A DNA stretch of 64,000 bases. Source: Elymus sibiricus (taxonomy: Eukaryota > Streptophyta > Magnoliopsida > Poales > Poaceae). The notes under the pieces were generated by a model. That model saw only the letters and a program-made list of their open reading frames with translations. It had not been told where the DNA came from and searched no databases. Shown in pieces: positions 1 through 12,700 of the stretch (position 1 is its first letter; the number at the start of each line of letters is the position of its first letter). A program made the translations under genes and the position numbers. The DNA lies in assembly GCA_039707655.1 (NCBI GenBank), contig CM077676.1, forward strand, positions 187,174,936-187,238,935. The letters run 5' to 3'.

Positions 1-247
1 CCGAAGCCAGACGTTACGAAGCAGTACTGGAAAAGTGAATGGTGCCGGCTCATGATTGTAGTGGTACGGAACTGGTGCCATCTACACTCATCAAACCAGC
101 GGTTAGCACAATAAAAGCTATATGCATGCCATGCAATGCAAGCACTCAGATGCAGCAAGCAAGACACCAAGACTCTAAACTACTCGCAGTTCTAGCGCAG
201 GGTTAACTAGGGTGTCCTACAGTCAGCGCGGCTCTGATACCAAGCGT
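1..247 (-). other. 5' untranslated internal end of Gypsy element A, with primer binding site
   Basis: This is the piece of element A just inside its 5' LTR; the rest lies left of the window. Read on the minus strand, 242-230 gives TGGTATCAGAGCC, the usual primer binding site complementary to initiator methionine tRNA, a few bases inside the LTR that starts at 248. The rest is non-coding and resembles the matching leader of element B at about 34900-35090, so A and B are related families. Confidence 0.75.
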
Positions 248-3200
248 TGTGGCACCCCGGCTCAGAGAACCGGTTTACCAGTGTTTCCAGCCCAGAGATC
301 ATGTCTTCTGGAAACACATAACAACTTGGAGCAGAACAGAACTGAACTTTATTAAATATCTCGAGTACAAGCTCATAATTTACATCGATAGCGAGGCCGG
401 AAGCACTGCAGGTGCTGAGAACAATATCTATATTATTTATGGAACATAGCAGAGCCTCGATACTACTGGGTAGACTACGGCGTAGCGGAACGTAGCGCGG
501 GAAACTCCATCCACAGGGACACTGCTGTGGACATGGCCTAGCTAGCATAGCACGAACCTTCTGGACCTCCGTCCTCGGCTTCTCCTGCATCTGGCATGAT
601 ACGCCAGGTGAGTACTTGGAATGTACTCGCAAGCTCATGGCAACCAAAACAGTGCAGCAAACAATAGCATGGCAATTAACAGGTTAATCAGATTAAGTTG
701 CTCACTTACTGGTACCCAGTACCAACTTACTCTCATCTGGGTTGTCCCACAACCCTCGGAATGCTCACCATCCACAGAGCACTTCCGAACATAAGACAAG
801 TTCTTCCATCATTATTATCATTATGGTTGACCATCCTAGAGAGGCCTAAACGGACTGTCCAATACCGTGGACGCGGCTATTCGAATAGGTTTTTACACTC
901 TGCAGAGGTTGCGCACTTTACCCACACCATGGAGTACCTGGCCTCGTGATCCCATTCGGGTGGACCGGTGGTACTCCAACGAAACCTGCCTGACCCGTGA
1001 CCCCTCTATCGTACCACCGACAATCATACCCTCCCAGGGTCATGTCCTGGGTGGCCCCTGTGTCACCCCATGACACCTGCCACCGTTGTGGCCACTAACT
1101 GTCCAAAACGGGGATGCCGGCAAAATAACTCAATTGGGCTCACAGGATTATGGTCGTCTACCGGATCAGGGCAGCACGCACGCATAACCCTCCCAAGTTT
1201 GGTGGTACCGATAAAAGAGAACAAAGCCAGACCAAGTCAAGGCCGTCCCATATCGGCAAATGTGGCTGCACGGAAAAGTCCGGGTAGGTGGCTCTTGATC
1301 AACAAATTAAGTTTAGTATAGCCAAGCATTTAACCAGTATGGATATTTAATTGCAAGTAAATTATCATGGCAGTAGCTAGGAATTTAAATAAATTACTAT
1401 GGATTATCACATATAAAATAATGCATGAAATTCAATTAAATAACCAACACTATTGAAATGCTTCATGCAATGGATGACATGGCTTGCCTTGCTCTGTTGG
1501 GTTGTCCACAAACTCCTGGGCTTCAAATCCAAAAGTATTTCCCTCTGAAAATATTTTTAAAGTGCAATAGAAAATGTCACATGCTACTGTTTTGAGCACC
1601 AGAAATTCTATGAACCTGGGAAAAATACCAAATTTGGCCAGAAAATAGAGGAGCTCAAGACAAACCAGATGCAAAAAGAATCAATTGATTTGGACTTATG
1701 GTTTAAAAGTTATGAACGGTCAAAGTGCTGGTCAAAATCTGGAATTAAACAGAAAATAGAAAATCTCTCAGGGGGCCACGTCGAAGGCGTAAAGTGGAGG
1801 GGTGCATCCACTTACCGCTTCGGCGTGTCGCAGACTGGCGGGCCCCAGCCGTCAGATTTGAACGGGGAGGAGGGAAACAGAGAGGGAGCGGAGCTCCAGC
1901 GACGCTCGCCGGCGACACAGACGGCGGCGAGGTCCGGTGAGTAGCGGAATGGAACGAGCGCTTAGAGACGGTCACGCACGTACCAGTGGCTTCGCGAGAG
2001 ATGGCCGGACGGCGTCGTCCCCTTCCTCTCCGGCGGCGGCGGCGCTCGGGTGTCGTCGGTGATGGCGACTCCGGCAGCGATTCGACCGGGCAAGGGCTTG
2101 GGCGTGACCAGGAGGACGAGCTGAGCTCGATGGAGGAGTCAGCGGAGCTCGGGGAGGAGTGAATCGGCGGGGAGGCGGAGCTCGGGTGGCGGCGGATCTC
2201 CGGCGAGGTTCGAGGCCAGAGGGCCTCTCGGCCGTGGCTTGCTGCTCGGGAGGAAGATTGGGAGGAGGAGTGGATTGAGGAGCTCGGGAGAGGCCGGGGA
2301 GGGGTATTTATAGGAGGAGGCGAGCTCGGGCGAGCTCTCTGGAATGGCCGGGACTCGGGCCACATCGCCGGCGCGAGGACGCCTTGCTGGCTTGGCCGGG
2401 CATGAGCGACGAGACGGGAGAGGGCAGGGAGAGTTAAGGCGCGGCGGCAGCTAGCGGGAGGAAGATGATGCGCCGCGCGCCACAGTGCAGCCACGGGCGG
2501 CACAGTGGCCGAGTTCCATGGCGGCCGTCGAGGGCGATTCTGGCGAGGAGAAGGATTGGGAGAGGGCTACGTGGACGGCAGCGGCTATGTCGGCACCTCA
2601 GGACACGAAATGGCAGCGAGACGTCACTGGAATGACCTCAGCCGTCGCCGGCGAGGTGCAGAGCACGCGTACTGGCATTCCAGTACTGTGCTCACCACAG
2701 GAGGTGATGTCTCGAGGCCGTCCAAGTCCAGCTCACCGTGTCTAGGGCCTTCTCCTTTGATCATCTAGTGCCTCTATATGCTTGGTTTGGCTAGGTTCAC
2801 TCTGCTATGAAGTGTAGCTTCAGCTACAGTTCCTGACAGCAATCTTGAGAGAGATCTAGAGAAGACATGAGCTGGGGATGGAGCCAAAGGAGATGTCTGG
2901 GGTGATCTATGTTGGAAGGACTCCAATCTGACCAAGTTTGAAAGGATTTGATCAAGATTTGGATATAGTTTATGTACAAGTGTTGTACTGAACCAGAAAC
3001 AGAGATGAGCTTGATGCACTCAACTGGTTGATCTCCTGGGGCTGAAAATTGGTGTGGCAGGGTTATTTGGTGAGGAGAAGATGCCATAAAAATTTCAGCT
3101 CAATTGGAAACATCTAGCTGGTACTTCCTTCACAAAGGTTCCAACTGAACAGAAACTTGGCAGAATATTGGTGATGAAAATTTGTACTGAACCAGATGAT

Positions 3201-3687
3201 ATTTTTGGATATTGTGGAAAGATAGGTTCCCTAATATCTCAGGGAATTTTCTTGGAATTAATTGAGTAGGGAAAATATGAGCTCCTTCACAAATGACCAG
3301 TACTGTCCAGAGAGCAAATGGAGTTTTCTGGAATAAACTTTGTACTGGACCATGAGATGTTTTTGAAGATTGTAGGAGTAGATGATGACAATAAGGTCTG
3401 GGATTAATTTGGGATTTTTCTGATCACCAGAACTATAGGTTGTTGTGTAACCCATAGTGATGACAGATTTTCCCAAAGGAAGAAAATGGATATTTGGGAG
3501 AGATAAAGAATTGGAAATTGTTCCAGATGGTGAGTGACAGGATTTTGGCAAGATGGTGAGGGCTTTGGATCACTGAGAGGAATTCATAAGTCCAAAGTCA
3601 ACTGAAAAGGTTCAAAATCCAGCCAGATTGCAAATAAAGCCAGAAAGATTTCGAAAAGAAAAAGTTGCCAAAAACCATGGTGTCACA
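248..3687 (-). repeat. 5' LTR of Gypsy element A
   Basis: A 3440-bp LTR. Its plus-strand left edge TGTGGCACCCCGGCTC matches both LTRs of element B at 28014 and 35097. Its right edge, GGTGTCACA at 3687, is the diverged counterpart of GGGTGTTACA that ends B's left LTR, in a matching context of CCAAAAA. The primer binding site at 230-242 shows this is the 5' LTR of a minus-strand element. The GC-rich middle (1745-2520) gives long chance ORFs without domain features. Base 3688 onward belongs to element E, so A is inserted into E. Confidence 0.8.
2305..2312 (-). promoter_or_regulatory. TATA box of LTR A
   Basis: On the minus strand this reads TATAAATA in a GC-rich context, in the middle of the LTR. 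It fits a Pol II core promoter marking the U3/R border; transcription would run toward lower coordinates. LTRs B, C and E have TATA boxes in comparable places. Confidence 0.55.
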
Positions 3688-4246
3688 CTTGCCTATTGGT
3701 CCGCCTCGTTTTAACGAGCAGGAAAATGGTTCTCTTCGTTGCCCACCCATGGTACCAACGTGTTGCCGACATAGCTGACAGACTTTCTTCTGACATGTCT
3801 TGTTGTCGAGACCACGCAAGATGTCACCGCCCTTCCCACTCTTAATCGACACTCACCACAGTTTCCACAGGATCAAAACCTGACTCTCTTGTACATCCCA
3901 GTTTCTAGAGTTATTCCTCATGCTTGGCTTCGTATGTATTTTTGCGAGCCACCTTCCTAGAGATGCTCTCTTCTGGTTTTAGACGCAATACTTATGCCTG
4001 TTGCTCTGAAACCCCTTTCACACTCTGTTTCAGGCATCGAACGATTGCCTATCTGCTTGAAACTTCTTTTTGTACCTTCTTACTTTGCTCTTGATGTTTT
4101 CTTAAGTTTCAACTCGAGGGATACTTCCTGCCACTTTCCCTGAGTTACCCACCAGATAATCAACCTTGCAAGGTCCGTTCTCCCGAAGATACCCCTTACT
4201 CCACCTCTTAAATCTCGGGACGAGATTTCTTGTAGTCGAGGAGAAT
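3688..4246 (+). other. 3' internal end of Gypsy element E, with polypurine tract region
   Basis: Non-coding 3' end of a plus-strand Gypsy internal region, cut on the left by insertion of element A. It runs into a CTCGGGACGAGATTTC segment, typical of the region just before the 3' LTR of grass Gypsy elements, and a purine-rich stretch (GTCGAGGAGAAT) touching the LTR start at 4247. I see no pol reading frame here, so this is 3' untranslated sequence. Confidence 0.65.
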
Positions 4247-6045
4247 TGTAACACCCCTGAGTAATGAGCCACGGTGATCTTCAATTTAATGCTAAGCTAC
4301 TTTGTTTTGCAAAGAATGATCACAGTGAAATCATATCTCATTTCAAATTCCACCACTGAATTCAAATTCAAATGCAAGTGAAATTTGAAGTTGCACAAAA
4401 ATTGCTGTAAAAATGTTCATCATTTAGCAAAAATTCCCAAACAAATAATTGTTGAGGAAAACAACATTTCTTATTTGCTAAATGGGCAGTAGCAATTTAT
4501 TCAGTGCCATTTCAGCATTTTAAAATGCAATTTCATTTGTGAAAAATCCAAAATGAATTCTTTTGCTCCCCAATCTTCTGTGGCAGTGCCAAATAACACT
4601 AAGTATTTATGTGGCTTAGTCCCACATTTTTAGAAAGTGATTTGGTAGCTCCAATTATTCCTAAACAGTTTCTGTTTTTAAAATAAAAGAGAAAACAGGA
4701 AACTGTAAAAAGAAAAAGGGGAAAGCCCCTATGTCACTTAGCCCACTAAGCAACAGTGGCAGAGCCCAGCCCACTTCTCCCCCTCCCCTGTCGTCTTCCC
4801 CACTTGCTCCCCTTCCCCCGTGTCACTGCCGCCATGGAGGAGCTCGCCGCCCCGCCTGCAGCCCGCCACGGCGCCGGGGCAGTTGAGCTGGGAGGATAAG
4901 GACCCGCCTTGCATCCCCCCTACACCTCTGGCTCCGCTCCTCCCCTCTCCCTCGCGCTCTCTCGCCCTCTTCTGCCTCCGCCGAACGCTGCCGCCTCTGC
5001 CGCCTCACCGTGGCCCTAGTCAACGGCCTCTCCGTACCGCGCCGAGCTGTCCCACAGCTTCCCCGTCGTCGACCCCGACCTCTGCGCGCCCGCGGCTGAC
5101 CGGAGCTGCTACCCTGCGACGACTACGCCCTTGTGTTCTACCTCGGGCCGACGAGATCACCGCGAGCGCTCCGTCTCCTCCGGTGCCTCCCCGCGCACGC
5201 TGGCCTGCCCTGCCGATCCGCTGTAAGCCACCAGACCGCCTTGGCACCTCCCTTCACTTCCTGGCTTGCTCTAGCATCGCGCTCATTTGCCGTAGTTCCA
5301 CCGCCGCCCGGCGCCGTCGTTCGACCCATTTCCGGCCACCCCGAGGCTCACTGCCACCACCTTCGGATGCAGACGGGCGAGAGCTACGCTCCGGTGGCCT
5401 CGGCTCGCCAGGGTGCGGCCCATGGACAAATCCCGTGCAGCTCCACCGTGTCGGGCTGCTGCCGCCGTTTAAACGCCGGCCAGTTTGGTTAATTAACCCC
5501 CCCACTAACAGCCCCCCTGAGACGCTGACGAGTGGGCCTGTGCCCTGTAGCTAATTAAATCTTAGGTTAGTTTTACTATTCATCGGTGTCGCTGACAGAG
5601 CAGGCCCGCAGCCTAATTTAATTAGTTAGACTAATCTAAACGCTGTTAATTTAGCTCTGAGGCTGACAGCTGGGTCCCCCTGGGCCCAGTTGACTCAGTT
5701 GACCTGGTCAACCTGCTGACTGGGCTAGTCTAGTCACTGGCAGGTGGGTCCAGTGGGCCCTTTGACCAGTCAGCGGGGTCAAAGTTAACTGTTGAGTCAG
5801 CTTTGACCCGGCCCCACTTGTCATCCACTGTGGCTAGCCCACAGTGGGTGTAAAAAGTATTTTGGCACTATTCTGGATAATTCGGATTAAATAAATTCCT
5901 GTGATTTTCAAAAAATGATTAAAACTTCAGAAAATCATAGAAATTAATCCGTAGCTCGGATGGAAAAGTTTTCAACATGAAATTTGATCAGAAAAATGAG
6001 ACGAATCCGAATATGTTGTCAAAATGCTTGACCATCACTCCTAAC

Positions 6046-6053
6046 TATATAAA
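6046..6053 (+). promoter_or_regulatory. TATA box of LTR E
   Basis: TATATAAA in the middle of LTR E, followed by a C/T-rich stretch. It is the likely Pol II core promoter of the element, which would put transcription start about 30 bp downstream. Confidence 0.5.
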
Positions 6054-6636
6054 CATGGAACCTTCCCTCCGGTTCAGTATACCGATAACTGCCTAAACGC
6101 CGGGAAAATATCCCAGATATTTTCCCGCTTCGTCTGATACGTGTAGCGTTATGTTAGTTCACCCCCAATGCTGCATTTTCCCATGCCATGCATCGTGTTG
6201 TTATTGTGTGCTTTTATTTATTGTTTCTTCCCCCTCTTCTTTTCGATAGCCTCCGAGACCGACGCAGCTTCGGAGACGGACTACATCCTCGAAGACCCCT
6301 CTTTTGCCGCAGAGCAACCAGGCAAGCAAACCCCCATGACGCATGCCTATATCACCTATTCTTTCTCCCTCCTGCTTCCATTAGAATTTGCTACTGCTTT
6401 TGATTGATCCTATTCTGATGCATAGCCTGATTTTGTAAACTGCTATTGATACTTTACCTGCTATCCTAAATGCTTAGTATAGGTTGGATGGAAATCCATC
6501 TGTGGCCCCTCTTCCTTGTCCTAGTTGCCCCGCTTAGTTACCATCACCCTGATCAATGTGATCGACGGGCTGTGACCAACACATCACCACACACACCCCC
6601 TAAGTTGCTCGACTCTGCAGAGCTAATATCGAGTGC

Positions 6637-6840
6637 CGAGGGTGATACCTCTTATCTCACTCTTGATGGTGCCTCTGTGGTTCAGCTAGTCGGTTGTGGG
6701 TACCGAGGGTGATTCCTCTTTCACCACCTCCGACGAAGCTTCTGTCGTGCAACTCCTCGAGTGTGAATCCATCGAGGGTGATTCCTCCGGGTTCACCTTG
6801 ACGGATACGTCAAGTGGGAATCCAACGAGGGTGATTCCTC
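6637..6840 (+). repeat. Four spaced copies of CGAGGGTGATTCCTC in LTR E
   Basis: The 15-bp word, once with a one-base difference (GATACCTC), occurs near 6638, 6704, 6773 and 6826, separated by unrelated sequence at 53-69 bp steps. It lies downstream of the TATA box, in the transcribed R/U5 part. Confidence 0.7.
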
Positions 6841-8263
6841 GGATTCCTCCTTGATGTTATGGACACACGAGTACTTTGAGAATTACCATAGTCCTTTTTT
6901 GAAGTCGGGTCGACCCCGAGGGGTACCCGCGAGAGATACAATAGAAAGTCGGGTGGGCCCAGAGAACACCCGCGAGAGTTACTGTGGCGACTGGCTGTTT
7001 AGCGGTACCACCCAGGTTGTGGTGGCAGCTCCGGACTTGTCACGACAGCCGTCACTTAAATTAACAATGCACTAACGGATTTGGGTATTGATCTGAGTTG
7101 GCCACTAGCCTATACGCACTGCCACCACGCGGTATAATGGTTTAATGGGGCCCTCGTCGCCGTATGTATCAGCCGAAAGCTCTGTCAGACATCCAGTTCA
7201 GCATTGCGGCACGGCCGGGTCGGCACCCCAGAGGTGGTGCCTGGATTGCCCTGCTCGCAACGACCCGGAGTGCAAAGGGGGATGGGCCCAAGAACCCTGA
7301 GCACTTAGGATGTAGACCGGCGGGGACCTCTCTACTGAGCTCTAGGTAGGGCTGCGGTGTGTGGTTTAGCCGAGGCCGGGCATGAACCAGGAAAGTGTGT
7401 CCGGCCAGAGTTAATCGAGCGTGTTGGGTAACAGTAGTGCACCCCTGCAGGGAAGAAATATCTATTCGAATAGCCGTGTCCACGGTAACAGGACGCTCAG
7501 TGTTGTATCCCGATCTACTACTACTTGAATTGGATACATATTAATTAATTGTAAGCTCCGGGATCGCTTTCTCGCAGGGAGTCGAGGAAGGATCTCTGGG
7601 CGCTGCTACTACATGCTTGATGCTTTAATATATGTTGCTAATCTGTACTCTTCTACTGCTGCAAGACGCTGAAGATGCTAGTCTTCGATAGGCTAGGCTT
7701 TCCCATCTATTCTGGCATTCTGCAGTCCAGTCCACTGATACAGCCCTTCTTATGGAACCAATGCATAAGTATAATAGATTTGATGTAAGTCTTGCGAGTA
7801 CTTTCGATGAGTACTCACGGTTGCTTTGCTTCCCTTTTCCCCATGCCCGATTGCTGCGACCAGATGGCGGAGCCCCGGAGTCAGCTGCCCCCGTCGACGA
7901 CTACTACTACCCCCCCTGGAGAAGCTTACTACTACGTGGAGACCGCCGACGACCAGGAGTAGATAGGAGGCTCCCAGGCAGGAGGCCTGCGCCTTTCGAT
8001 CCAGTGTTTTTATTTTGCCCTGCCTTCTAACGGCCTATCTGTTTTACTTTTATATCTGTACTCAGATATCTAATGCTTTCGCTGATGCTTGTATGACATC
8101 GAGTTTATGTATTCGATCCCTCGAGGCCCCTGGCTTGTAATATAAAGCTTGAATTATTTTATTTTGTGTAGAGTTGCGTTGTGATATCTTCAAGTGAGTC
8201 CCTAGGCTTGATCGTGTGCATTTGCGTGTATGATTAGCGCACGATTAAGTCAGGGGCATCACA

Positions 8264-9042
8264 CGCACTGCGCCTATCAAGCAAGCGCACTGCCGCGTTA
8301 GCGCGAGGTCGAGCTGGGGGTGGGGGAGGGGGGGTCGGGACCCCCCCTCCCCCTACCCCGGCGAGGCCGAGCTAGGAACGAGCCGGAGCAGGCGACGACG
8401 CGGCGTGCTGCGGCGTCGCATGCGGAGGCGAGTCCTTCACATCCGTGACCCCACTATCTATCTTAGGGGTGTTGGGGGGGTGCGGTTGTTCGGGGGGGGG
8501 AACAGAATAACCACACTGCGCCTGTCAAGCAAGCGCACTGCCGCGTTAGCACGAGGCCGAGCCGGGGGTGGGGGAGGGGGGTGGGGGAGGGGGGTCGGGC
8601 CAGGAACGAGCCGGAGCAGGCGACAACGCGGCGTGCCGTGGCGTCGCATGCGGAGGCGAGTTCATTACATCCGTGACCCCACTATCTATCTTAGGGGTGT
8701 TGGGGGTGCGGTTGTTCGGGGGGGGGGGGGACAGAATAACAGCACTACGCATCTCAAGCAAGCGCACTGCCGTGTTAGCGCGAGGCCGAGCCGGGGGTGG
8801 GGGAGGGGGGTTGGGACCCCCCTCCCCCACCCCCGGCGAGGCCGAGCCAGGAACAAGCCGGAGCAGGCGACGACGAGGCGTGTCGCGTGCAGAGGCAAAT
8901 TTGTCACATCCGTGACCCCACTATCTATCTTAGGGGTGTTGGGGGGTGCGGTTGTTCGGGGGGAGGGGGGAAACAGAATAACCGCACTGCGCCTGTCAAG
9001 CAAGTGCACTGCCATGTTAGCGTGAGGCCGAGCCGGGGGTGG
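8264..9042. repeat. G-rich tandem array of about 240 bp, 3.3 copies
   Basis: The anchor TCAAGCAAG recurs at 8277, 8525, 8754 and 8996, giving periods of 248, 229 and 242 bp. Each unit carries a GCACTGCC segment, a G-run block, a CACATCCGTGACCCCACTAT segment and a second G-run block. In copies 1 and 3 the first G-run block is followed by its reverse complement: copy 3 has near-perfect 20-bp arms at about 8791-8836 around a six-base loop. No coding potential is convincing. It abuts the LTR of E exactly and ends where the AT-rich flank of the protease gene begins. Confidence 0.85.
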
Positions 9043-9778
9043 CGTTCCCACTCTTATTATTTTTATAAGAATTTTGTAATTAATTTTGAATAATTTATCT
9101 AAGTTATTTAATTGTACCATTGTGATAGTATTGATTGAACTGGTTGTCTTTAATGTTTATTTTTTTACGCACTATTTTAGTTGTTGTTTTTTTATTGTAT
9201 TTAATTAATATTATTATGTTTTAGTAACTGCCCCGAGATCGTGGGCTTTGGTCGTATTTTTTCTCCCACGGTCGTGGGCTTTGGGTGTGCGGTTTTCTCT
9301 CACTCTCCTCTTAACTTCCCCTCCTCTCCCCTTATCCCCCCTCCGCTCTTCCGTCTCCTCTATACTGAAAGTCATTTCTTTTTCCTTCCCCTTTCCTCTT
9401 CGCCGTAGGAACCTGCTTCTCCACTGTCGCCGCGGGAGCATCGTCCGACGGCTGGAACTTCAGGAGAAGTTTTGTGTGGCGTGTTGTTTCCTTTCCTCTC
9501 CCCTCCACTCCCCTCTCCCCCCTACCAACTCTTTATTTTGCTGGCTTCTAACTTTTTCCTCCCCTGCGTTCTTGTTAGTCTTCGTGAGGAGAAGTTTCTT
9601 GTGTTGTGGTTTTTTCCGACGAGGGGCGCGCGGGTATCTTTATTCGGTGGCGGATTTCCTGCTTGGTGGTAAGGATTTTGCTTGTTCGGTGTGCTTGCTT
9701 TAGAAGCTGTAAGAACCCTAAGTTTTCCTCGTGTGATTTGCAGGACTGGATCGGCGGTTGCTTGGTTTGTAGATCTCG
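9043..9778 (+). promoter_or_regulatory. 5' flank and likely 5' UTR of the Ulp1-like gene
   Basis: The stretch begins AT-rich (9043-9230) and turns into a strongly C/T-rich stretch (9290-9560) typical of plant 5' leaders. A direct repeat of CGTGGGCTTTGG-type sequence occurs at about 9240 and 9270. The first plausible start codon followed by a GT-AG intron is at 9779. I cannot point to a certain TATA box. Confidence 0.4.
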
Positions 9779-12700
9779 ATGGGTACGCCACCGAGTCGCA
9801 AGAATGTGGACGCAGGTAATTAGTTGTGCTAAGTCTAAGTTTTCTTTTTGTTAGGTGCTTGGTCTTTGCTAGATCTTGTGTGTAATAGGTTTTTTGTCCT
9901 GTGATTCATATAGTTGTTGTATGGATATTGGTAGTTGTTGATTTTGCCCTGGATTGTGTGGTATGTGTATTTTTAGGTCGTTTTAACCTCCACCTATATT
10001 GTAGTACTGAACATCATGTACAGTTTGAACTGACTAGTGCCATCTGAATAGTTTGTATCAGTTTGAGAAAAACTGCTAGCATGTTGAAACGGTGCACATT
10101 TTGAACTAGTTTGTGCCAGTTGTGCTGTTGTACGATTTACTTTTTGCTGGTCATGTTCATGAACTGATGTATTGTCATGTTTGTGCACTTGTATGGTTCA
10201 TAGGATTGAACTGAGTGCTTGATCATATTTTTCCATACTAGTTTTTTTGCTAACTTTTATGTTGTTGCAGATGTTGGAGTGCCAGTACCTCCTGATTCTG
10301 ACAAATCAGATCCCCTTCAAGATCTTGGGAATGCTATTTTTGAGAAATCAAATCCTCTAGAAGAACTTACGAGTGTTGCTGGTCTTACTCTGTTATTTGC
10401 TCTTTTTAGTAGTGTTGTTTACATAAATGTTTTGATTTACATCAGTTTTTCCTTTTGTTTGCGTGTGTTGTCATGCGTCTTATGTATTTGTTTCTGTAGT
10501 GTTATTTGTTTTTTTGTGTGTGCTTTTGTTATTTGGTTGATGCAGTGAATGATAGCCATCGTGCTCCTGAGGACATTAGTGATGTTGTCAAAGATATTAA
10601 TGATGGGATTTATTCTGTCAATTTTGGTGATGGAGATGGAAGTTTGCAGTTGTCAATTACTCAGTCTCAAAGTGTGGATGGCACTGAGCCTGTTACTCAA
10701 GCTGAGGATGTTGGTCTGCAACTACAGTTGGAGGATGAAAGGGTAAGAAAGAAAAGAGTGATTTTCTTAAGAGAAAGGAGTTGGAATGGCATCAAAAGGC
10801 TGCTTGCGTTCATCCATGTGCTGAGGATGGTGCGGAAGCTGGGCATGATGAAGGTGTTGTTGAGGATAGTGTTACTGGTCATCCTGGGGCTGGTGGAACT
10901 GAGATGCCTGCCAAGATGAACTTGTTGCAGACTCGGTTGACTCAACTGTTTCCTCGTGATGCAGTCAAGGTGAAAAGAACTAATTTGAAGAGGAAGTTGG
11001 TAGATCAAAATTCAGATGGCATGCCGAGGCGTAGCCCACGCGTGAAAGCTGCTTGCCAGGCTGGTGATAGCAAAGCCGATGCAGATAATGTTGCTGCCAA
11101 GATTGGTTCAAGCACTATTGGTGGCTCCCCTATTCGCTGGAGTCCTCGAGTTTTGGCATATAATAAGCCTTCTTCGTCTCCTCTTCCCGAGCGCTCTTCT
11201 TTAAAGGAAAATAAGAAGCGCAAAGTTCCCCCTGCAAAGGTTAACAAAGGTGTGAAGAAGCATGCTCGTGTGGAGGCTAAAGATCCTGCATTTGAAGGAG
11301 ATGATCTTGAAGTTAATTCTGAAGATGAAGATGCACCGGTATGTATTTTTTTGTGTGTGTAGTATTTGAGATTTTGCTACGTTTATTAGTTGTCGTGATT
11401 AAGTTATATTGCTTTGTTCCAGTTTGGCTGAAGTAGGGTACATAGTGAATGTGTTGATATTTGGAAGTTGTGTGATCTCTATTATCTTTTTATTAGTATT
11501 TAGTTCAACTTTTTTTTGGTACTCACATGATTTTGGTTCAACTTTTACTAGTTCAACTTTTCTTATATATGTGTTTGTACTGTATGTGATGTACTAGTTG
11601 TACTTCAAAGCATGAGTTGTGGCCTGGTAGGGATGTTGGCCAGGTGAGGCTTCATGCATTTTCTGAAATTTGTGTTAGTGGTTTTGGTCTTTTTGTTTTT
11701 TGGTCTTGTATATCTATTTGTACTGTAGCTGGTTTATTAGTTGAACTTGTTCATGCATTTTTTTGCCTTCGTAGTTTTCTTTTGTTTTTTAGATTCATTT
11801 ACCTAAATCATGCTTTCTTTGATTCCTTTTCAGCCTGTTAGCGTGAGGAGTCCGGTCAAGCAGAGAAGAGGAACAAAGCAAAGTGTTGCTGTGGATGAAG
11901 GTGACTCACAGTGTTTGAATGTAACTATGCGATGTTCGCTGAAAGAGATAGATATTTGTGCTCGTTTGCTCAAGGAACGCCATGTGGCCCGAGTTCATGC
12001 AGCTGGTTTTGGTTCTATCTTTGATTGGAAGGTGAAGTCTAGCATTTCGCGCCCTCTGATGGGAGTCTTGTATCTGAAGATAGATCCTGATACCATGACT
12101 CTTGACATGGGTGAGGCGAATAAGAAGCTTCGCATCACTAGTGATGGCATACAGCAGCTGTTTGGGTTCCCTCGTGGTGGTCGTTCTGCACCAAGGCCGT
12201 CCGAGGACGGATACGACGATGCTCTGATGAAGTTAAGATCGGATCTTGGCATCAGCAGAAGCCAGGATATCAAGAAGAAAGATTTGAGGGATAAGCTCAG
12301 GTGCTTGTCAATGATCCTGAAAAAGATGACCTGGCTCTGCGGGTGTTTTTCATTGTTGTCTTCATGAAAGTCGTGTTGCCTAGTCCAGCCACTCGGGTTT
12401 CTAGCGAGGCAGCAATGTTTGAGAACCTCGTCATTGAGGACATGGCTAATATGGATTATTGCCAGCTGATGGTTGATGAGCTTAGAAGGGCTGTTGTGAG
12501 GTACCAAAATGGTGTTACCTTGGGGAAGGCAATCACAGGCTGTGCTATAGGGCCTGTACTAATGTATCTTGAGTGCCTCATCCATGGCAAGGCTCTGGAC
12601 ATTGACATGCGAGTCCCCCGCATATGTTTCATGAACCAGGACAAGCTTGTTGATCTTGCTGATGCAGATTTAATAAGAAAAGGCAATGCAGACCCAATGA

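Larger units (their letters stand above)
4247..8263 (+). repeat. 3' LTR of Gypsy element E
   Basis: A 4017-bp LTR starting TGTAACACCCCTGAG and ending CAGGGGCATCACA, the TG...CA pattern of the other Gypsy LTRs here. The polypurine region on its left makes it the 3' LTR of a plus-strand element. It contains a TATA box at 6046-6053 and a cluster of CGAGGGTGATTCCTC repeats. The long GC-rich ORF at 4820-5554 has no recognisable domain and is probably chance. The five bases after the LTR (CGCAC) are its target duplication, but the partner is outside the window. Confidence 0.8.

Noticed and set aside
1745..2503. 252-codon minus-strand frame in LTR A
   Set aside because: GC-rich LTR sequence, overlapped by open frames in other phases, Pro/Ser/Arg-rich and without domain features; not counted as a gene.
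4615..4632. AGTCCCACATTTT in LTR E as a possible fourth USE
   Set aside because: It lacks the CG end of the element and has no TATA box 24 bases downstream or T-run terminator after a short transcript.
4820..5554. 244-codon plus-strand frame in LTR E
   Set aside because: Composition-driven open frame inside an LTR with overlapping antisense frames; no family features.
8405..9120. Several overlapping frames across the G-rich array
   Set aside because: They are translations of the 240-bp repeat in different phases (Gly/Arg/Pro-rich), not proteins.
9043..9300. Possible terminal inverted repeat of the large element
   Set aside because: No matching inverted copy is visible near 59000, where the CACTA element cuts the gene; the true right end is outside the window.
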